Source of the DNA: Thermotogae bacterium
Lineage (GTDB): Bacteria > Thermotogota > Thermotogae > Petrotogales > Petrotogaceae
Length of the DNA: 35,730 bases
NCBI GenBank assembly: GCA_024233675.1
Contig: JACKPH010000009.1
Location: 1 to 35,730 of the forward strand
Direction of reading: 5' to 3'
Part shown: positions 24,344-33,181 of the stretch, in pieces
Numbering within the stretch: the first letter of the stretch is position 1
Layout: every line of letters begins with the position of its first letter
Translations under genes and position numbers: made by a program
The notes under the pieces: model-generated
Seen by the model: the letters and a program-made list of their open reading frames with translations, nothing else
Database searches by the model: none
Told to the model about the DNA's origin: nothing

Positions 24344-25084
24344 ATGTTTGAAATCAAAAATCTGACCTTCGGGTATTCCGAAGGAAAAAATATATTTAAA
24401 AATTTTAATTTTACCCTCGGTGGCAATGAAATAATTTCTGTTCTCGGCCCTTCGGGATGCGGTAAAACAACTCTTATAAAAATAATTTCCGGAATAATAA
24501 AAAATTACTCCGGAAGTATTTTTATTGATAATGAAAAAATTGATAACAGAATCAACACAATAGCCCTGATTCCTCAGAATTACGGACTTCTCAAATGGAA
24601 AACCGTTTATGAAAATATAGAACTCGTATATAAAATAAAAAAAATAAAACCGGATAAAGAAAAGATAATTAAAATATCAGAAAAACTTGAAATAAAAAAT
24701 ATACTCGGAAAATATCCTGAATATATAAGCGGAGGTCAGAAGCAGAGAGCGGCAATAGCAAGGGCATTTCTTACAGATCCTCAGCTTATGCTTATGGATG
24801 AGCCTTTTTCCGCACTTGATGAATTTACAAGAGAAAAAATACAGAATTTATTTTTAAAATTACGCAGTGAGAAAAAAATTCCGACTGTAATTATTACACA
24901 CAGTATAGAAGAAGCTATTTTTCTCGGTGAAAAAATAGCTGTTTTCAGAGGTAATGAAAATATTTCATATAATATGTATAATAATAATTTTTCCGGATGC
25001 GGTTCCGAAAAAAGCAGCGATTATTTTAAATTTTATTCTGACCTGAAAAATGAAATAAAAAGAGGTTCGGATTATGATAACTAA
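24344..25084 (+). CDS. ABC transporter ATP-binding protein, NitT/TauT class
   Basis: This 246-residue cytoplasmic ATPase powers import of the ligand bound by the preceding lipoprotein. All key motifs are present: Walker A GPSGCGKTT (near residue 36), Q-loop IPQNYGLLKW, signature SGGQKQR (near 127), Walker B LMLMDEPFSALDE (near 149) and the switch histidine in VIITHSIEEA. It begins on the base after the lipoprotein stop and overlaps the permease by 11 nt. Confidence 0.93.
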   Translation: MFEIKNLTFGYSEGKNIFKNFNFTLGGNEIISVLGPSGCGKTTLIKIISGIIKNYSGSIFIDNEKIDNRINTIALIPQNYGLLKWKTVYENIELVYKIKKIKPDKEKIIKISEKLEIKNILGKYPEYISGGQKQRAAIARAFLTDPQLMLMDEPFSALDEFTREKIQNLFLKLRSEKKIPTVIITHSIEEAIFLGEKIAVFRGNENISYNMYNNNFSGCGSEKSSDYFKFYSDLKNEIKRGSDYDN

Positions 25085-25814
25085 AAATAAAATATTTAAA
25101 GTAATATATGCTTTTTCCATAGTAATAATTTTTTGGTATATAACGGCTTTTTTTGTTAATAAACCGATAATACCTTATCCGCACAATGTTATAAAATCTA
25201 TTTTCAGTTCAGGAAATAATCTTTATATACATCTTTTTTACAGTATTAAAAGAATGCTTTCAGGAATTATTATATCTTCTGTTATAGGAATTCCTCTCGG
25301 TATATTTACAGGGTACAGCCGTAAAGCCGATGAAATATTTTCCCCGGTTGTATATTTAACATATCCGCTGCCGAAAATAGCTTTTTTACCTGTTATTATG
25401 CTTTTTTTCGGTTTAGGTGATTTTTCAAAGGTTTTTATGATAGTTCTGATAATTATTTTTCAGCTGATAGTTTCCGTACGTGATTCCGTAAAAAATATTG
25501 ACAGCGGGGATTATGATGTTTTGAGATCTCTCGGCGGAAACAAAAAAGATGAAATATTTCATATAATAATACCGGCAATAATACCTAATATTCTGACATC
25601 TCTAAGAATAGCTTCCGGAACTGCGCTTTCGGCACTGTTTTTTACCGAAACATTCGGAACGGTTTACGGAATAGGGTATTATGTAATGGATGCGTGGACA
25701 AGATATAATTATACTGAAATGTACGCAGGAATATTTGTACTAAGCCTTCTCGGACTTTTTATATTTTTTATGTTCGATATTTCCGAAAAAATTCTGATAA
25801 AGTGGAAAAAATAA
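25074..25814 (+). CDS. ABC transporter permease, NitT/TauT class
   Basis: This 246-residue membrane protein has about six transmembrane helices. The ATPase-contacting EAA-type loop is seen at YDVLRSLGGNKKDEIFHIIIPAIIPN (start near residue 143), and SVIGIPLGIFTGYSRKADEI (near 70) is typical of SsuC/TauC-like permeases. It is the last gene of the ubiD-ubiA-ubiX-importer operon. No hairpin terminator follows; the next gene starts 58 nt later. Confidence 0.92.
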   Translation: MITKNKIFKVIYAFSIVIIFWYITAFFVNKPIIPYPHNVIKSIFSSGNNLYIHLFYSIKRMLSGIIISSVIGIPLGIFTGYSRKADEIFSPVVYLTYPLPKIAFLPVIMLFFGLGDFSKVFMIVLIIIFQLIVSVRDSVKNIDSGDYDVLRSLGGNKKDEIFHIIIPAIIPNILTSLRIASGTALSALFFTETFGTVYGIGYYVMDAWTRYNYTEMYAGIFVLSLLGLFIFFMFDISEKILIKWKK

Positions 25815-25872
25815 AGTGCCATATTTGTGCCACATTTGAGTAATATAATTAAATCAGACGGAGGTGAAAATT

Positions 25873-26067
25873 ATGATGTTTATCGGAGTGGTCCTTTTAA
25901 TATTAATTCTTTATATAGGTTTTCACGGATCTTCAAATCATTCTGATTCCTTTCATAAAAAAAGAACTTCTGAGGATATACTGAACGAAAGATATGCAAA
26001 CGGTGAAATCGATGATGATACATATCTTAGAATGAAAAAAAATATAAGAAATCCAAGAGGTGATTAA
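25873..26067 (+). CDS. Small membrane protein with C-terminal SHOCT domain
   Basis: A 64-residue protein with one N-terminal transmembrane helix (about residues 2-16), a short linker with Ser/His, and a SHOCT-type short C-terminal domain (SEDILNERYANGEIDDDTYLRMKK). SHOCT domains are found at the ends of many membrane proteins and are thought to mediate oligomerisation; no enzymatic role is known. The GTG start nine bases upstream is rejected because GGAGGTGA overlaps it and is spaced for ATG 25873. The next gene, of the same design, starts one base after its stop. Confidence 0.75.
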   Translation: MMFIGVVLLILILYIGFHGSSNHSDSFHKKRTSEDILNERYANGEIDDDTYLRMKKNIRNPRGD

Positions 26068-26068
26068 T

Positions 26069-26335
26069 ATGATCGGATATTACGGCCATAGCTTTTTAAG
26101 AGGATGTTTCGGTTACGGATATTTTCCGTTTTTTCATATCGGAATAGCATTAATTGGTTCTGTTATTTTGGTTTTGGCTATTGTACTTATTGTTAAGGCA
26201 TTTAAAAAAAATAAACCGAATAATAATTATTCAGAATACAACCGCATATCAGAAATACTCGATATGAAATATGCATCCGGAGAAATTGATGAAGAAGAAT
26301 ATCTTAAAAGAAAAAAGAATATAGGAATAAAATAA
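26069..26335 (+). CDS. Second small membrane protein with SHOCT domain
   Basis: This 88-residue protein has a Gly/Tyr/Phe/His-rich N-terminus, one transmembrane helix (about residues 23-43) and a SHOCT-type C-terminus (ISEILDMKYASGEIDEEEYLKRKK). It is a clear paralogue of the preceding protein in its last 25 residues, suggesting local duplication or a hetero-oligomer. ATG 26069 is chosen over an in-frame GTG because AGAGGTGAT precedes it. A terminator follows, then the two-component system, which may sense the same envelope condition (inference). Confidence 0.75.
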   Translation: MIGYYGHSFLRGCFGYGYFPFFHIGIALIGSVILVLAIVLIVKAFKKNKPNNNYSEYNRISEILDMKYASGEIDEEEYLKRKKNIGIK

Positions 26336-26356
26336 TAGGCTGCTCTGCAGCCTATT
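26334..26356 (+). terminator. Terminator after the SHOCT pair
   Basis: A perfect 10-bp stem (26334-26343 with 26347-26356), loop TCT, followed by a T-run. The promoter of the two-component system begins 7 nt later. Confidence 0.85.
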
Positions 26357-26362
26357 TTTTAA

Positions 26363-26371
26363 TGGTATAAT
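26363..26371 (+). promoter_or_regulatory. Extended -10 promoter of the two-component system
   Basis: TGGTATAAT lies directly after the terminator T-run. Transcription would start almost at the GGGAGGTG ribosome site, giving a very short untranslated leader. Confidence 0.6.
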
Positions 26372-26390
26372 TTTTCCGGGAGGTGTTTTT

Positions 26391-27071
26391 ATGAAAATAA
26401 TGATGGCTGAAGACGACAGAAATATTTCGTCTATTGTTGAAAAATACCTTAAAAAATCGGAATATGAAACAGTTATCTGTGAAAACGGAACAGAAGCTCT
26501 TCAGAAATTTGACAGCTCTGTAAATCTTGTTATACTCGATATAATGATGCCGGAAATAGACGGATTTTCAGTTCTTGAGGAAATAAGAAAAATTTCTGAT
26601 GTCCCTGTTATAATGCTTACCGCCAAATCATCAGAATCAGATAAAATAAAAGGATTTGATTACGGTGCAGATGACTATGTTTTAAAACCTTTCAGTCCGA
26701 GAGAACTTATCAAAAGAATTGAGGTTCATATCAAAAGATATTACGGTACACAGCAAAAAAGCAAAATATCTGAATACAGAGATTTAAAATATGATTATAT
26801 AAGAAATGCCGTTATGAAAAATGATGAAATAATAGATATGACACAGACAGAGATAAAAATAATGAAAGTTTTTTTTGAAAATAAAGGCATTATAATAAAA
26901 AGAGAAATGCTTACGGAAAAAGTTTTCGGTATAGATTCCGAAAACTATGACAGAGCAGTAGATACACATATAAAAAGACTGAGAAAGAAAATAGAGGAAG
27001 ATACAAAAAATCCGGTGTATATAAAAACAAAATACGGAGTAGGATATCAGTTCGGTGATAAAAATGATTAA
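26391..27071 (+). CDS. OmpR/PhoB family response regulator
   Basis: This 226-residue regulator has a receiver domain (acidic pair EDD near residue 7, phosphoacceptor Asp50 in VILDIMMPEIDG, conserved Thr in MLTAKSSES, Lys in YVLKPF) and a winged-helix DNA-binding domain (residues ~130-224, with VDTHIKRLRKKIE as recognition helix and YGVGYQF as wing). It acts with the sensor kinase that overlaps it by 8 nt. No target operator could be recognised, though the SHOCT genes just upstream are natural candidates. Confidence 0.94.
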   Translation: MKIMMAEDDRNISSIVEKYLKKSEYETVICENGTEALQKFDSSVNLVILDIMMPEIDGFSVLEEIRKISDVPVIMLTAKSSESDKIKGFDYGADDYVLKPFSPRELIKRIEVHIKRYYGTQQKSKISEYRDLKYDYIRNAVMKNDEIIDMTQTEIKIMKVFFENKGIIIKREMLTEKVFGIDSENYDRAVDTHIKRLRKKIEEDTKNPVYIKTKYGVGYQFGDKND

Positions 27072-28395
27072 AATAAAAAATTTTTTATTCATATATTTCA
27101 TTATTTTTTCGGTGATAATAATAGTGCTGAACACGTTTTTCCTGAATTTTTTTAACGGAAAAATGATTTCCGAATATATTTTTTCAAATTATCAGAACAA
27201 TGTTGAATCATTGAAAACTTATTCCGAAGAAATAATTAAAAATAAAGTTTACGGAGAAATAGATATAGACATTAATCTCAGAAGATTTCTCGACGAACCG
27301 ATAACTGCTGTATATTTATACGATGGTAATAATAATCTTATAGGTTTTGCCGAAGATAAAAATGTTATGATGAAAATGCACGGAAGAAATGAAAAAAGTT
27401 TTGAAAGTACTGAAGTATATGATATTAAAGACGATGAAAAAACGATAGGGAAAATAATTCTTAAAACTGATACAATACCGGGAAATCTTTCTGAAATGCT
27501 TGTAAAACCTGTTTTGAAAAACACATTCTTTTCATTTCTTATAGCTGTTTCAGTAGCTTTTATCATAAGTTTTATACTTGGAAGCATAACCTCAAAAGAT
27601 CTCAAAAAAACATCTGATCTTGCAAGTCAGATAGAACTTGAAAACAGCAATGAAAAAATAAAGAAAAGCAGAATAAAAGAAATAAGAAATATTCAGGATA
27701 TTATCATAGATCTCTCCAAAAAACTTAAATTCAAAGAATTTAAGAGAAAAAACAAACTCGATATCATAATACACAATGTAAAAACTCCTCTTACAATTCT
27801 TCAAAACAATGTTGAGGCTGTTGCGGATAAAGTTATAGAACCTGACGAAGAATTTTCTGATACCTGCATTAATCAGATAAATATAATAAATGAAACAGTA
27901 AAAAACATACCTGATATTTTCGAAATAAAAGAAGACAGTATAAATATAAAAAAAGAAAAATTCAGTGCAAATACACAGATAAAAAAAATTACCGATGCAT
28001 TAAAGTATCAGTTCAATAAAAAAGGAATAAAACTGATTTTTGAAAACGATGAAGATATTATTATAAACACGGATAAGGAAATGTTTACAGAAATTGTTTA
28101 TAATCTTGTATCCAATGCTTACAAATATACGGAAAAAGGATATGTGAAAATATCACTTAAAAAATCCGCGGAAAAAATATATTTAACCGTAAAAGACAGC
28201 GGAATAGGAATAAATCCGGATGAAACAGAAAAAATAAAAAATCCTTATTACAGAGGTAAAAACAGCTTCGGAATAAAAGGCGAAGGCCTTGGACTTTATA
28301 TAGTATCAAGAAATACACAGATTATGGAGGGAAAATTTGAAATAAAATCTTCCGAAAAACAAGGTTCGGAATTCGAAATAATACTTCCCGCATAA
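27064..28395 (+). CDS. Membrane sensor histidine kinase
   Basis: This 443-residue kinase has two transmembrane helices (about residues 4-24 and 157-177) bracketing an extracytoplasmic sensor of ~130 residues that I cannot assign. A HAMP-like linker, a dimerisation domain with His237 in HNVKTPL, and a HATPase domain (N box NLVSNAYKYTEKG, G1 VKDSGIGI, G2 GEGLGLYIVS) follow. The H-box reads HNVKTPL rather than the common HELRTPL, but the His and TPL are kept. The frame opens at an upstream GTG; ATG 27064 inside the end of the regulator gene is the more natural start. A bidirectional terminator follows. Confidence 0.92.
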   Translation: MIKIKNFLFIYFIIFSVIIIVLNTFFLNFFNGKMISEYIFSNYQNNVESLKTYSEEIIKNKVYGEIDIDINLRRFLDEPITAVYLYDGNNNLIGFAEDKNVMMKMHGRNEKSFESTEVYDIKDDEKTIGKIILKTDTIPGNLSEMLVKPVLKNTFFSFLIAVSVAFIISFILGSITSKDLKKTSDLASQIELENSNEKIKKSRIKEIRNIQDIIIDLSKKLKFKEFKRKNKLDIIIHNVKTPLTILQNNVEAVADKVIEPDEEFSDTCINQINIINETVKNIPDIFEIKEDSINIKKEKFSANTQIKKITDALKYQFNKKGIKLIFENDEDIIINTDKEMFTEIVYNLVSNAYKYTEKGYVKISLKKSAEKIYLTVKDSGIGINPDETEKIKNPYYRGKNSFGIKGEGLGLYIVSRNTQIMEGKFEIKSSEKQGSEFEIILPA

Positions 28396-28414
28396 ATAAA
28401 TCAGATTATAAAAT

Positions 28415-28438
28415 AAAATCCGGAAATATCCGGATTTT
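28415..28438. terminator. Bidirectional terminator
   Basis: A perfect 10-bp stem (28415-28424 with 28429-28438) flanked by AT-rich runs on both sides, between the convergent kinase and diguanylate cyclase genes. Confidence 0.8.
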
Positions 28439-28446
28439 ATTTTATA

Positions 28447-31400
28447 TCAGTCAAAAAAATTCTTCTTTTTAGATAAACTGTTTATTCTTTTAATTATAGA
28501 ATCACTGTTTTTTGATTTATTAACAAGTTTATATCTGTACATATTTTTATCAGCCGCACTGAAAAAAGATGTTGAATCAGCTTTTTTATAAATTGTTTCC
28601 AAACCGTATGAAAAACTTATAAAAAGAGAATTTTCAGATCTGTTATAATCTTCTGTCGCTTTAAAAACTTTCTCAGCTAAAAGTTCTATTTCATTCCGTC
28701 TGGCTTTAGGGAAAAGTACGCAGAATTCATCCCCGCCTATTCTGTAAAGAGAAGCTCCGCTATCTTTAAGAATGGAATCAATTATTCCTGAAAAATCTTT
28801 TATAAGAATATCACCGTAAACATGCCCCAAAATATCATTGAAGTATTTAAGATAATCTATATCTGCAACAATAAGAGTAAGCGGCATATATTCTTCAGAA
28901 TTCATTATTTCAAGATCTTTTGTAAATGCCAGTCTGTTAGAAAGTCCTGTAAGCGGATCATGCATACTTAAATATTCAAGTTTCTGATTCAGATCTTCAA
29001 GTTCGGATTTCTGAGACTGTATTTCTTCAAGTGAATCGTTTAATTCACATGTTCTTTCAAGAACTTTAACTTCAAGAAGTTCATTTTCTCTTTCTATTCT
29101 TTTTAATTTGATTTTATTAAGTGAAATAACGGAAAAAACAATTGCTGTAATAGATATTATAAAAACGGAAATATAAATTATACGTGCCCACACAGTCATA
29201 TAAAAAGGTTTTTTTATTCTGAAAGAAAAACTTTTTGTATTATCTGTCCAGTCACCGTCTGAATTTGTCGATTTTGTCCGGAAAGTATAAAGTCCGGGTG
29301 AAAGATTTCTGTAAGAAACAGTTTCCGGCTTATCGGCAATTAATTCGGATTCACTGTAACCGCTGAGTCCGTACATAAATTTAATATTTTTTCTGTTACT
29401 GTATTCAAGAGCATTAAAACTGACTTTTAAAGAATTAAAATCGTAGTCAAGTTCTAAAATATCGTCAAATGAAGAAAGTATTATAGTTTTTTCATTACTG
29501 TCAGAAAATAAAACAGACTTAAAAACAATATCAGGAACAGTATTATTCTTGGGTATTTTTTCCGGAATAAAAGAATTAAAACCGTTCATACCGCCGAAAA
29601 ACATTTCGCCGTCTTTACTAATATAATAAGCACTGTTGTTGAACTCTGTTGACTGAACACCGTCTGAAACACCAAAATTTGTAAAAGTTTCTGTATCCGG
29701 ATTAAATCTCGAAAGGCCGTTATTTGTTGAAAACCATAAATTACCGTTTTTATCGTTTAGTATACCGTAAACAACCTGATTAGGCATCCCGTCTTTTACA
29801 CCGTACTGTTTTACATCATATGTTTCCGTATTTATTCTGAAAAGGCCTCCGCCCTGAGTTCCTACCCACAAATAACCTTTGTATTCAAGATATGTAAATA
29901 TAAAATAATCTGAAAAAGGTGAAAGCTGTGAATAACCTGACGAAAAATTTTCAGCCGTATCTGTTTTTTTATCATAAACAAAAACACCGTTAAGACCTGA
30001 AACCCATATTTTACCTTTTGAATCTTCGAAAATAAATCTGTTGTTGTCTGAAACAACACTGTATTCAGGAGATAATTTTGAAAAATATTTATACGAAGAA
30101 TTATCTTTCATAATTAACCCTTTATCACTTCCGAGCCAGATAATATTTTCCGAATCCGTATAAATAAATCTTAGATCAACATCTCTAACAGGTACTCCGG
30201 GAAAAGGAGAAAAATCATATCGTATAAAAGCATCTGAATCTTCATTGTAATAAGATATACCGTTCCATGTAAAAGCCCAGAGAATATTATTTTTATCCCT
30301 GTAAAGACCTCTTACCGAATCGGAATTTATAGTATTGATATTATCAGGACTGTATCTGTAATAATAAAAAATTCCTGATTTTCTGTCTAATCTGTTTACA
30401 CCTTTTTCTGTTGCTATCCACAGATTATTATCATCATCAAGGTCAAAACCTCTGACTGTATTATTCGAAAGAGTATTCTCCTTGTACGGAATACTGTAAT
30501 AATGTGTAAACTTAAATCTGTTTTCATCATAAAAATTAACTCCGCCGGTATAAGTACCTATCCATATACCTGAATTTTTATCAGAATACATAAATCTTAT
30601 CCAGTTACTCGAAAGAGAATTATCATCAGCAGGCTCATTTACTAAATTTTTTAACGATTTTTCAGACTCATTAAAAATAAAAATACCTTTATCATTTGTA
30701 CCTATCCATAAATTTCCCTTATTATCATTCAGAAGTGATGTAATTATTGAATCGTTAAGTATATCCCCGAAAACTTCAGGATAATATTCCGAAAAATCAT
30801 TAATATCTCTTTTAAAAATATAAAGTCCTGCTTTTTCAGTTCCGACAATAATATTATCGCCGTCAAAAACTGCGGAAGAAAAATAATCATATTTTGTAAT
30901 ATCTTTAGAATAATTTATTCTGAAAATTTCGGAAGTATATGTTTTTTTATTAAACTTATAAAGACCTTCCCCGTAAGAAAAAACCCACAGAAAATCATCA
31001 GCGGAACTGAGAATAATCCTTGCTGAAATGTCAGAATCATGAAGCAAAGAACTCATGAGATAATTATTTACATCATCTGTTTCTGTATTTATACGGCTTA
31101 TCCCCTTATTAGTACCTATCCATATTATATTTTTATCCGAATAATCATTTGTAATAGTTCTTACAAAATTATTGGATAAAGGATTATCAGTATTTTCAGA
31201 AGAAAAAACAGTAAATTCTTTTTTTTCAGAATTAAATTTATTAAGACCTTTATTAGTGCCTATCCATAGATTGCCTGAATAATCCTCTGTAATAAAACTG
31301 CATGTGTTTGCGGAAAGAGAATTGTTATCTTCGGAATTATTTCTGAAAACAAAAAATTCCTCACCGTCAAATCTGTTTAGTCCGTCCTGTGTTGTCATCC

Positions 31401-31566
31401 ATATATAACCTGTTTTATCCTGAAAAATTCCGTTTACTGTATTCTGTGAAAGACCGCTGCTAATATCAAAAATCTGAAATTTAATATTTTGCGGATTAAT
31501 CATAATATCTGAAAAATAAATTACCGATAAAAAAATCAAAAATAAAATCATTAAGATTTTTTTCAT
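28447..31566 (-). CDS. Second membrane diguanylate cyclase with periplasmic propeller
   Basis: This 1039-residue protein has the same plan as the one at 6423-9374: signal peptide (MKKILMILFLIFL), about 14 propeller repeats (GNLWIGTNKGLNKF and relatives), a Y_Y_Y-type domain (YRNLSPGLYTFRTKS near residue 755), one transmembrane helix (~795-815), a longer coiled coil (ERENELLEVKVLERTCELND onward) and a GGDEF domain with IGGDEF near residue 943. Five residues before GGDEF the sequence is DSGA, so the RxxD inhibitory site is missing and product feedback is probably lost. The frame is open 60 nt upstream, but GAGGTGATGAT fixes ATG 31566. A small orphan gene lies 28 nt upstream on the same strand and may share its transcript. 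Confidence 0.92.
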   Translation of the reverse strand: MKKILMILFLIFLSVIYFSDIMINPQNIKFQIFDISSGLSQNTVNGIFQDKTGYIWMTTQDGLNRFDGEEFFVFRNNSEDNNSLSANTCSFITEDYSGNLWIGTNKGLNKFNSEKKEFTVFSSENTDNPLSNNFVRTITNDYSDKNIIWIGTNKGISRINTETDDVNNYLMSSLLHDSDISARIILSSADDFLWVFSYGEGLYKFNKKTYTSEIFRINYSKDITKYDYFSSAVFDGDNIIVGTEKAGLYIFKRDINDFSEYYPEVFGDILNDSIITSLLNDNKGNLWIGTNDKGIFIFNESEKSLKNLVNEPADDNSLSSNWIRFMYSDKNSGIWIGTYTGGVNFYDENRFKFTHYYSIPYKENTLSNNTVRGFDLDDDNNLWIATEKGVNRLDRKSGIFYYYRYSPDNINTINSDSVRGLYRDKNNILWAFTWNGISYYNEDSDAFIRYDFSPFPGVPVRDVDLRFIYTDSENIIWLGSDKGLIMKDNSSYKYFSKLSPEYSVVSDNNRFIFEDSKGKIWVSGLNGVFVYDKKTDTAENFSSGYSQLSPFSDYFIFTYLEYKGYLWVGTQGGGLFRINTETYDVKQYGVKDGMPNQVVYGILNDKNGNLWFSTNNGLSRFNPDTETFTNFGVSDGVQSTEFNNSAYYISKDGEMFFGGMNGFNSFIPEKIPKNNTVPDIVFKSVLFSDSNEKTIILSSFDDILELDYDFNSLKVSFNALEYSNRKNIKFMYGLSGYSESELIADKPETVSYRNLSPGLYTFRTKSTNSDGDWTDNTKSFSFRIKKPFYMTVWARIIYISVFIISITAIVFSVISLNKIKLKRIERENELLEVKVLERTCELNDSLEEIQSQKSELEDLNQKLEYLSMHDPLTGLSNRLAFTKDLEIMNSEEYMPLTLIVADIDYLKYFNDILGHVYGDILIKDFSGIIDSILKDSGASLYRIGGDEFCVLFPKARRNEIELLAEKVFKATEDYNRSENSLFISFSYGLETIYKKADSTSFFSAADKNMYRYKLVNKSKNSDSIIKRINSLSKKKNFFD

Positions 31567-31594
31567 ATCATCACCTCTGAATGCATAAAAATAT

Positions 31595-31996
31595 TTATAA
31601 TATCTTTTCTTTTGTGTATTTTTCAAGAAATAAAATAAAATTCTCAGGATAAGAACCGTTTCCGTATCTTACATATGTTTTCTTTTCTAATTTTACGGTA
31701 ATTTCCCATTCGGGACCATCTAAAATTTCTTCATAATAATTTTTCATACTATGAACTTTAAATTTTCTTATATCTGATATAAATGATTTAACTTCTTCGG
31801 AAGTCAGAGGAATTTCTTTCATTACACCGCACTCCGAAAGTGAAATATTTTTAAAATCATAATGAAGATAAATATCTTTTATATAAATTATTACAGGGTT
31901 ATTTTTTCTAAAATCAATATAAATATATTTCTTTATATCAAAAAAAGAACCACAAAAAAATTTAAACTCACTTATGTTATAATCAGTATTCTTCAT
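31595..31996 (-). CDS. Small protein of unknown function
   Basis: I do not recognise this 133-residue protein. It has no signal peptide or transmembrane helix. It is rich in Lys, Tyr, Ile and Phe, and looks like a small alpha/beta protein. The C-terminal part (WEITVKLEKKTYVRYGNGSYPENF, split near residue 108) suggests paired strands with a short YGNGSYP turn, as in some small lipoprotein-associated domains, but I cannot name one. It has an AAGGTGAT ribosome site and lies just upstream of the propeller diguanylate cyclase. A TGATAAAAT at 32128-32136 on the minus strand may be its promoter. Confidence 0.6.
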   Translation of the reverse strand: MKNTDYNISEFKFFCGSFFDIKKYIYIDFRKNNPVIIYIKDIYLHYDFKNISLSECGVMKEIPLTSEEVKSFISDIRKFKVHSMKNYYEEILDGPEWEITVKLEKKTYVRYGNGSYPENFILFLEKYTKEKIL

Positions 31997-32218
31997 AGTA
32001 TCACCTTAAAATAAAAAAAGAATAATCAAAACATTAAAATTCTGAATTATTTTTAATTCCAAAATTCAATCTTTGATCTCAGGGTTAGAATAAAATATAT
32101 TAACATTTAATTTTGTTATCATTAATTATTTTATCATAAATTACAACTTTATTTTTTCAGAAAGAGTTTTTGTTATATAATTATTATGTATTAAAAATTT
32201 ATTTTTGGAGAGTGTTTT

Positions 32219-33145
32219 ATGTATTTGTATAAAAATAATAATAAAAAATTAAATTCTGTTAAAGAAGAAAATTTTAAACTTGAAAAAGAAATACAGATTA
32301 TTTGTGAAAATAACCTCGAAGATATATTCAATCTGGAATTTGTTAAAACAGAATTTTCTCTTCAGAATTTCAGAATTGATACTTTAGCTTTCAATAAGGA
32401 AACAAGTTCTTTTGTAATTATTGAATATAAGAAAGTTAAAAACTACAGCGTTATTGACCAGGGCTTAAGTTATCTTTCCTTAATGCTCAATAATAAATCT
32501 GATTTTATTATAGAATATAATGAAAGTCTTTCCAAATCATTAAAAAGAAGTGATGTTGATTGGTCTCAGTCATTGGTAATTTTTATATCCCCTCAGTTTT
32601 CAGTTTTTCAAAAAGAATCAATTAATTTTAAAAATCTTCCGATTGAATTATGGGAAATAAAAAAATATGAAAATAATCTAATTTCATTCAATAAGCTTTC
32701 TGCCCATAATCCGACAGAAACACTGGAAACAATTACAAAAGGATCATTAAATACAAAAGACAAAGAAGTTTTGCAGGAATTGAAAGTATATACTGAAAAT
32801 GATCATTTGAAAGATAAATCCGAAGAAATTATAGAATTGTATGAAAAAATAAAAGAAGGTGTTTTAAATATTGACGAAAATATAAATATTAAAGCAAATA
32901 AACGTTATATAAGTTTTAGTAAAAATAATAAAATTTTTTTATCAGTTGCTGTTTTAATCAGTAAATTAAAATTGTGGATTAATTTAAAACAAGGAGAGCT
33001 TGATGACGGAAAACATATATCAAAAGATGTAAGTTCATTAGGTCATTTGGCCTCTGGAGATTATGAAATAAATATTTTTGATGCAAAAAATTTAGAATAT
33101 ATTTTAAGTCTAATAAAACAGGGATATAATAAGTATTTAAATTAA
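32219..33145 (+). CDS. PD-(D/E)XK nuclease-like protein with C-terminal DUF5655-type domain
   Basis: This 308-residue protein has a restriction-endonuclease-like core: FRIDTLAF supplies Asp54 and IIEYKK supplies Glu69 and Lys71, a clear D-x14-ExK pattern preceded by the helix LEKEIQIICENNLEDIF. This is the architecture of DUF91/NucS-like proteins. The C-terminal ~120 residues (KRYISFSKNNKIFLSVAV, GHLASGDYEINI and so on) look like DUF5655. Such proteins are frequent in defence islands, but their targets are unknown to me. It lies 36 nt before a DUF2188 gene on the same strand and convergent with brxL. Codon choice looks plainer and more AT-rich than in the core genes to the left. Confidence 0.75.
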   Translation: MYLYKNNNKKLNSVKEENFKLEKEIQIICENNLEDIFNLEFVKTEFSLQNFRIDTLAFNKETSSFVIIEYKKVKNYSVIDQGLSYLSLMLNNKSDFIIEYNESLSKSLKRSDVDWSQSLVIFISPQFSVFQKESINFKNLPIELWEIKKYENNLISFNKLSAHNPTETLETITKGSLNTKDKEVLQELKVYTENDHLKDKSEEIIELYEKIKEGVLNIDENINIKANKRYISFSKNNKIFLSVAVLISKLKLWINLKQGELDDGKHISKDVSSLGHLASGDYEINIFDAKNLEYILSLIKQGYNKYLN

Positions 33146-33181
33146 TTTTCTTTTATGCATTTATGGATAAGGAGGTGTTAA

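Noticed and set aside
31567..31626. Longer N-terminus for the second propeller cyclase
   Set aside because: The extra 20 residues overlap the neighbouring gene and would bury the signal peptide; GAGGTG is spaced for ATG 31566.
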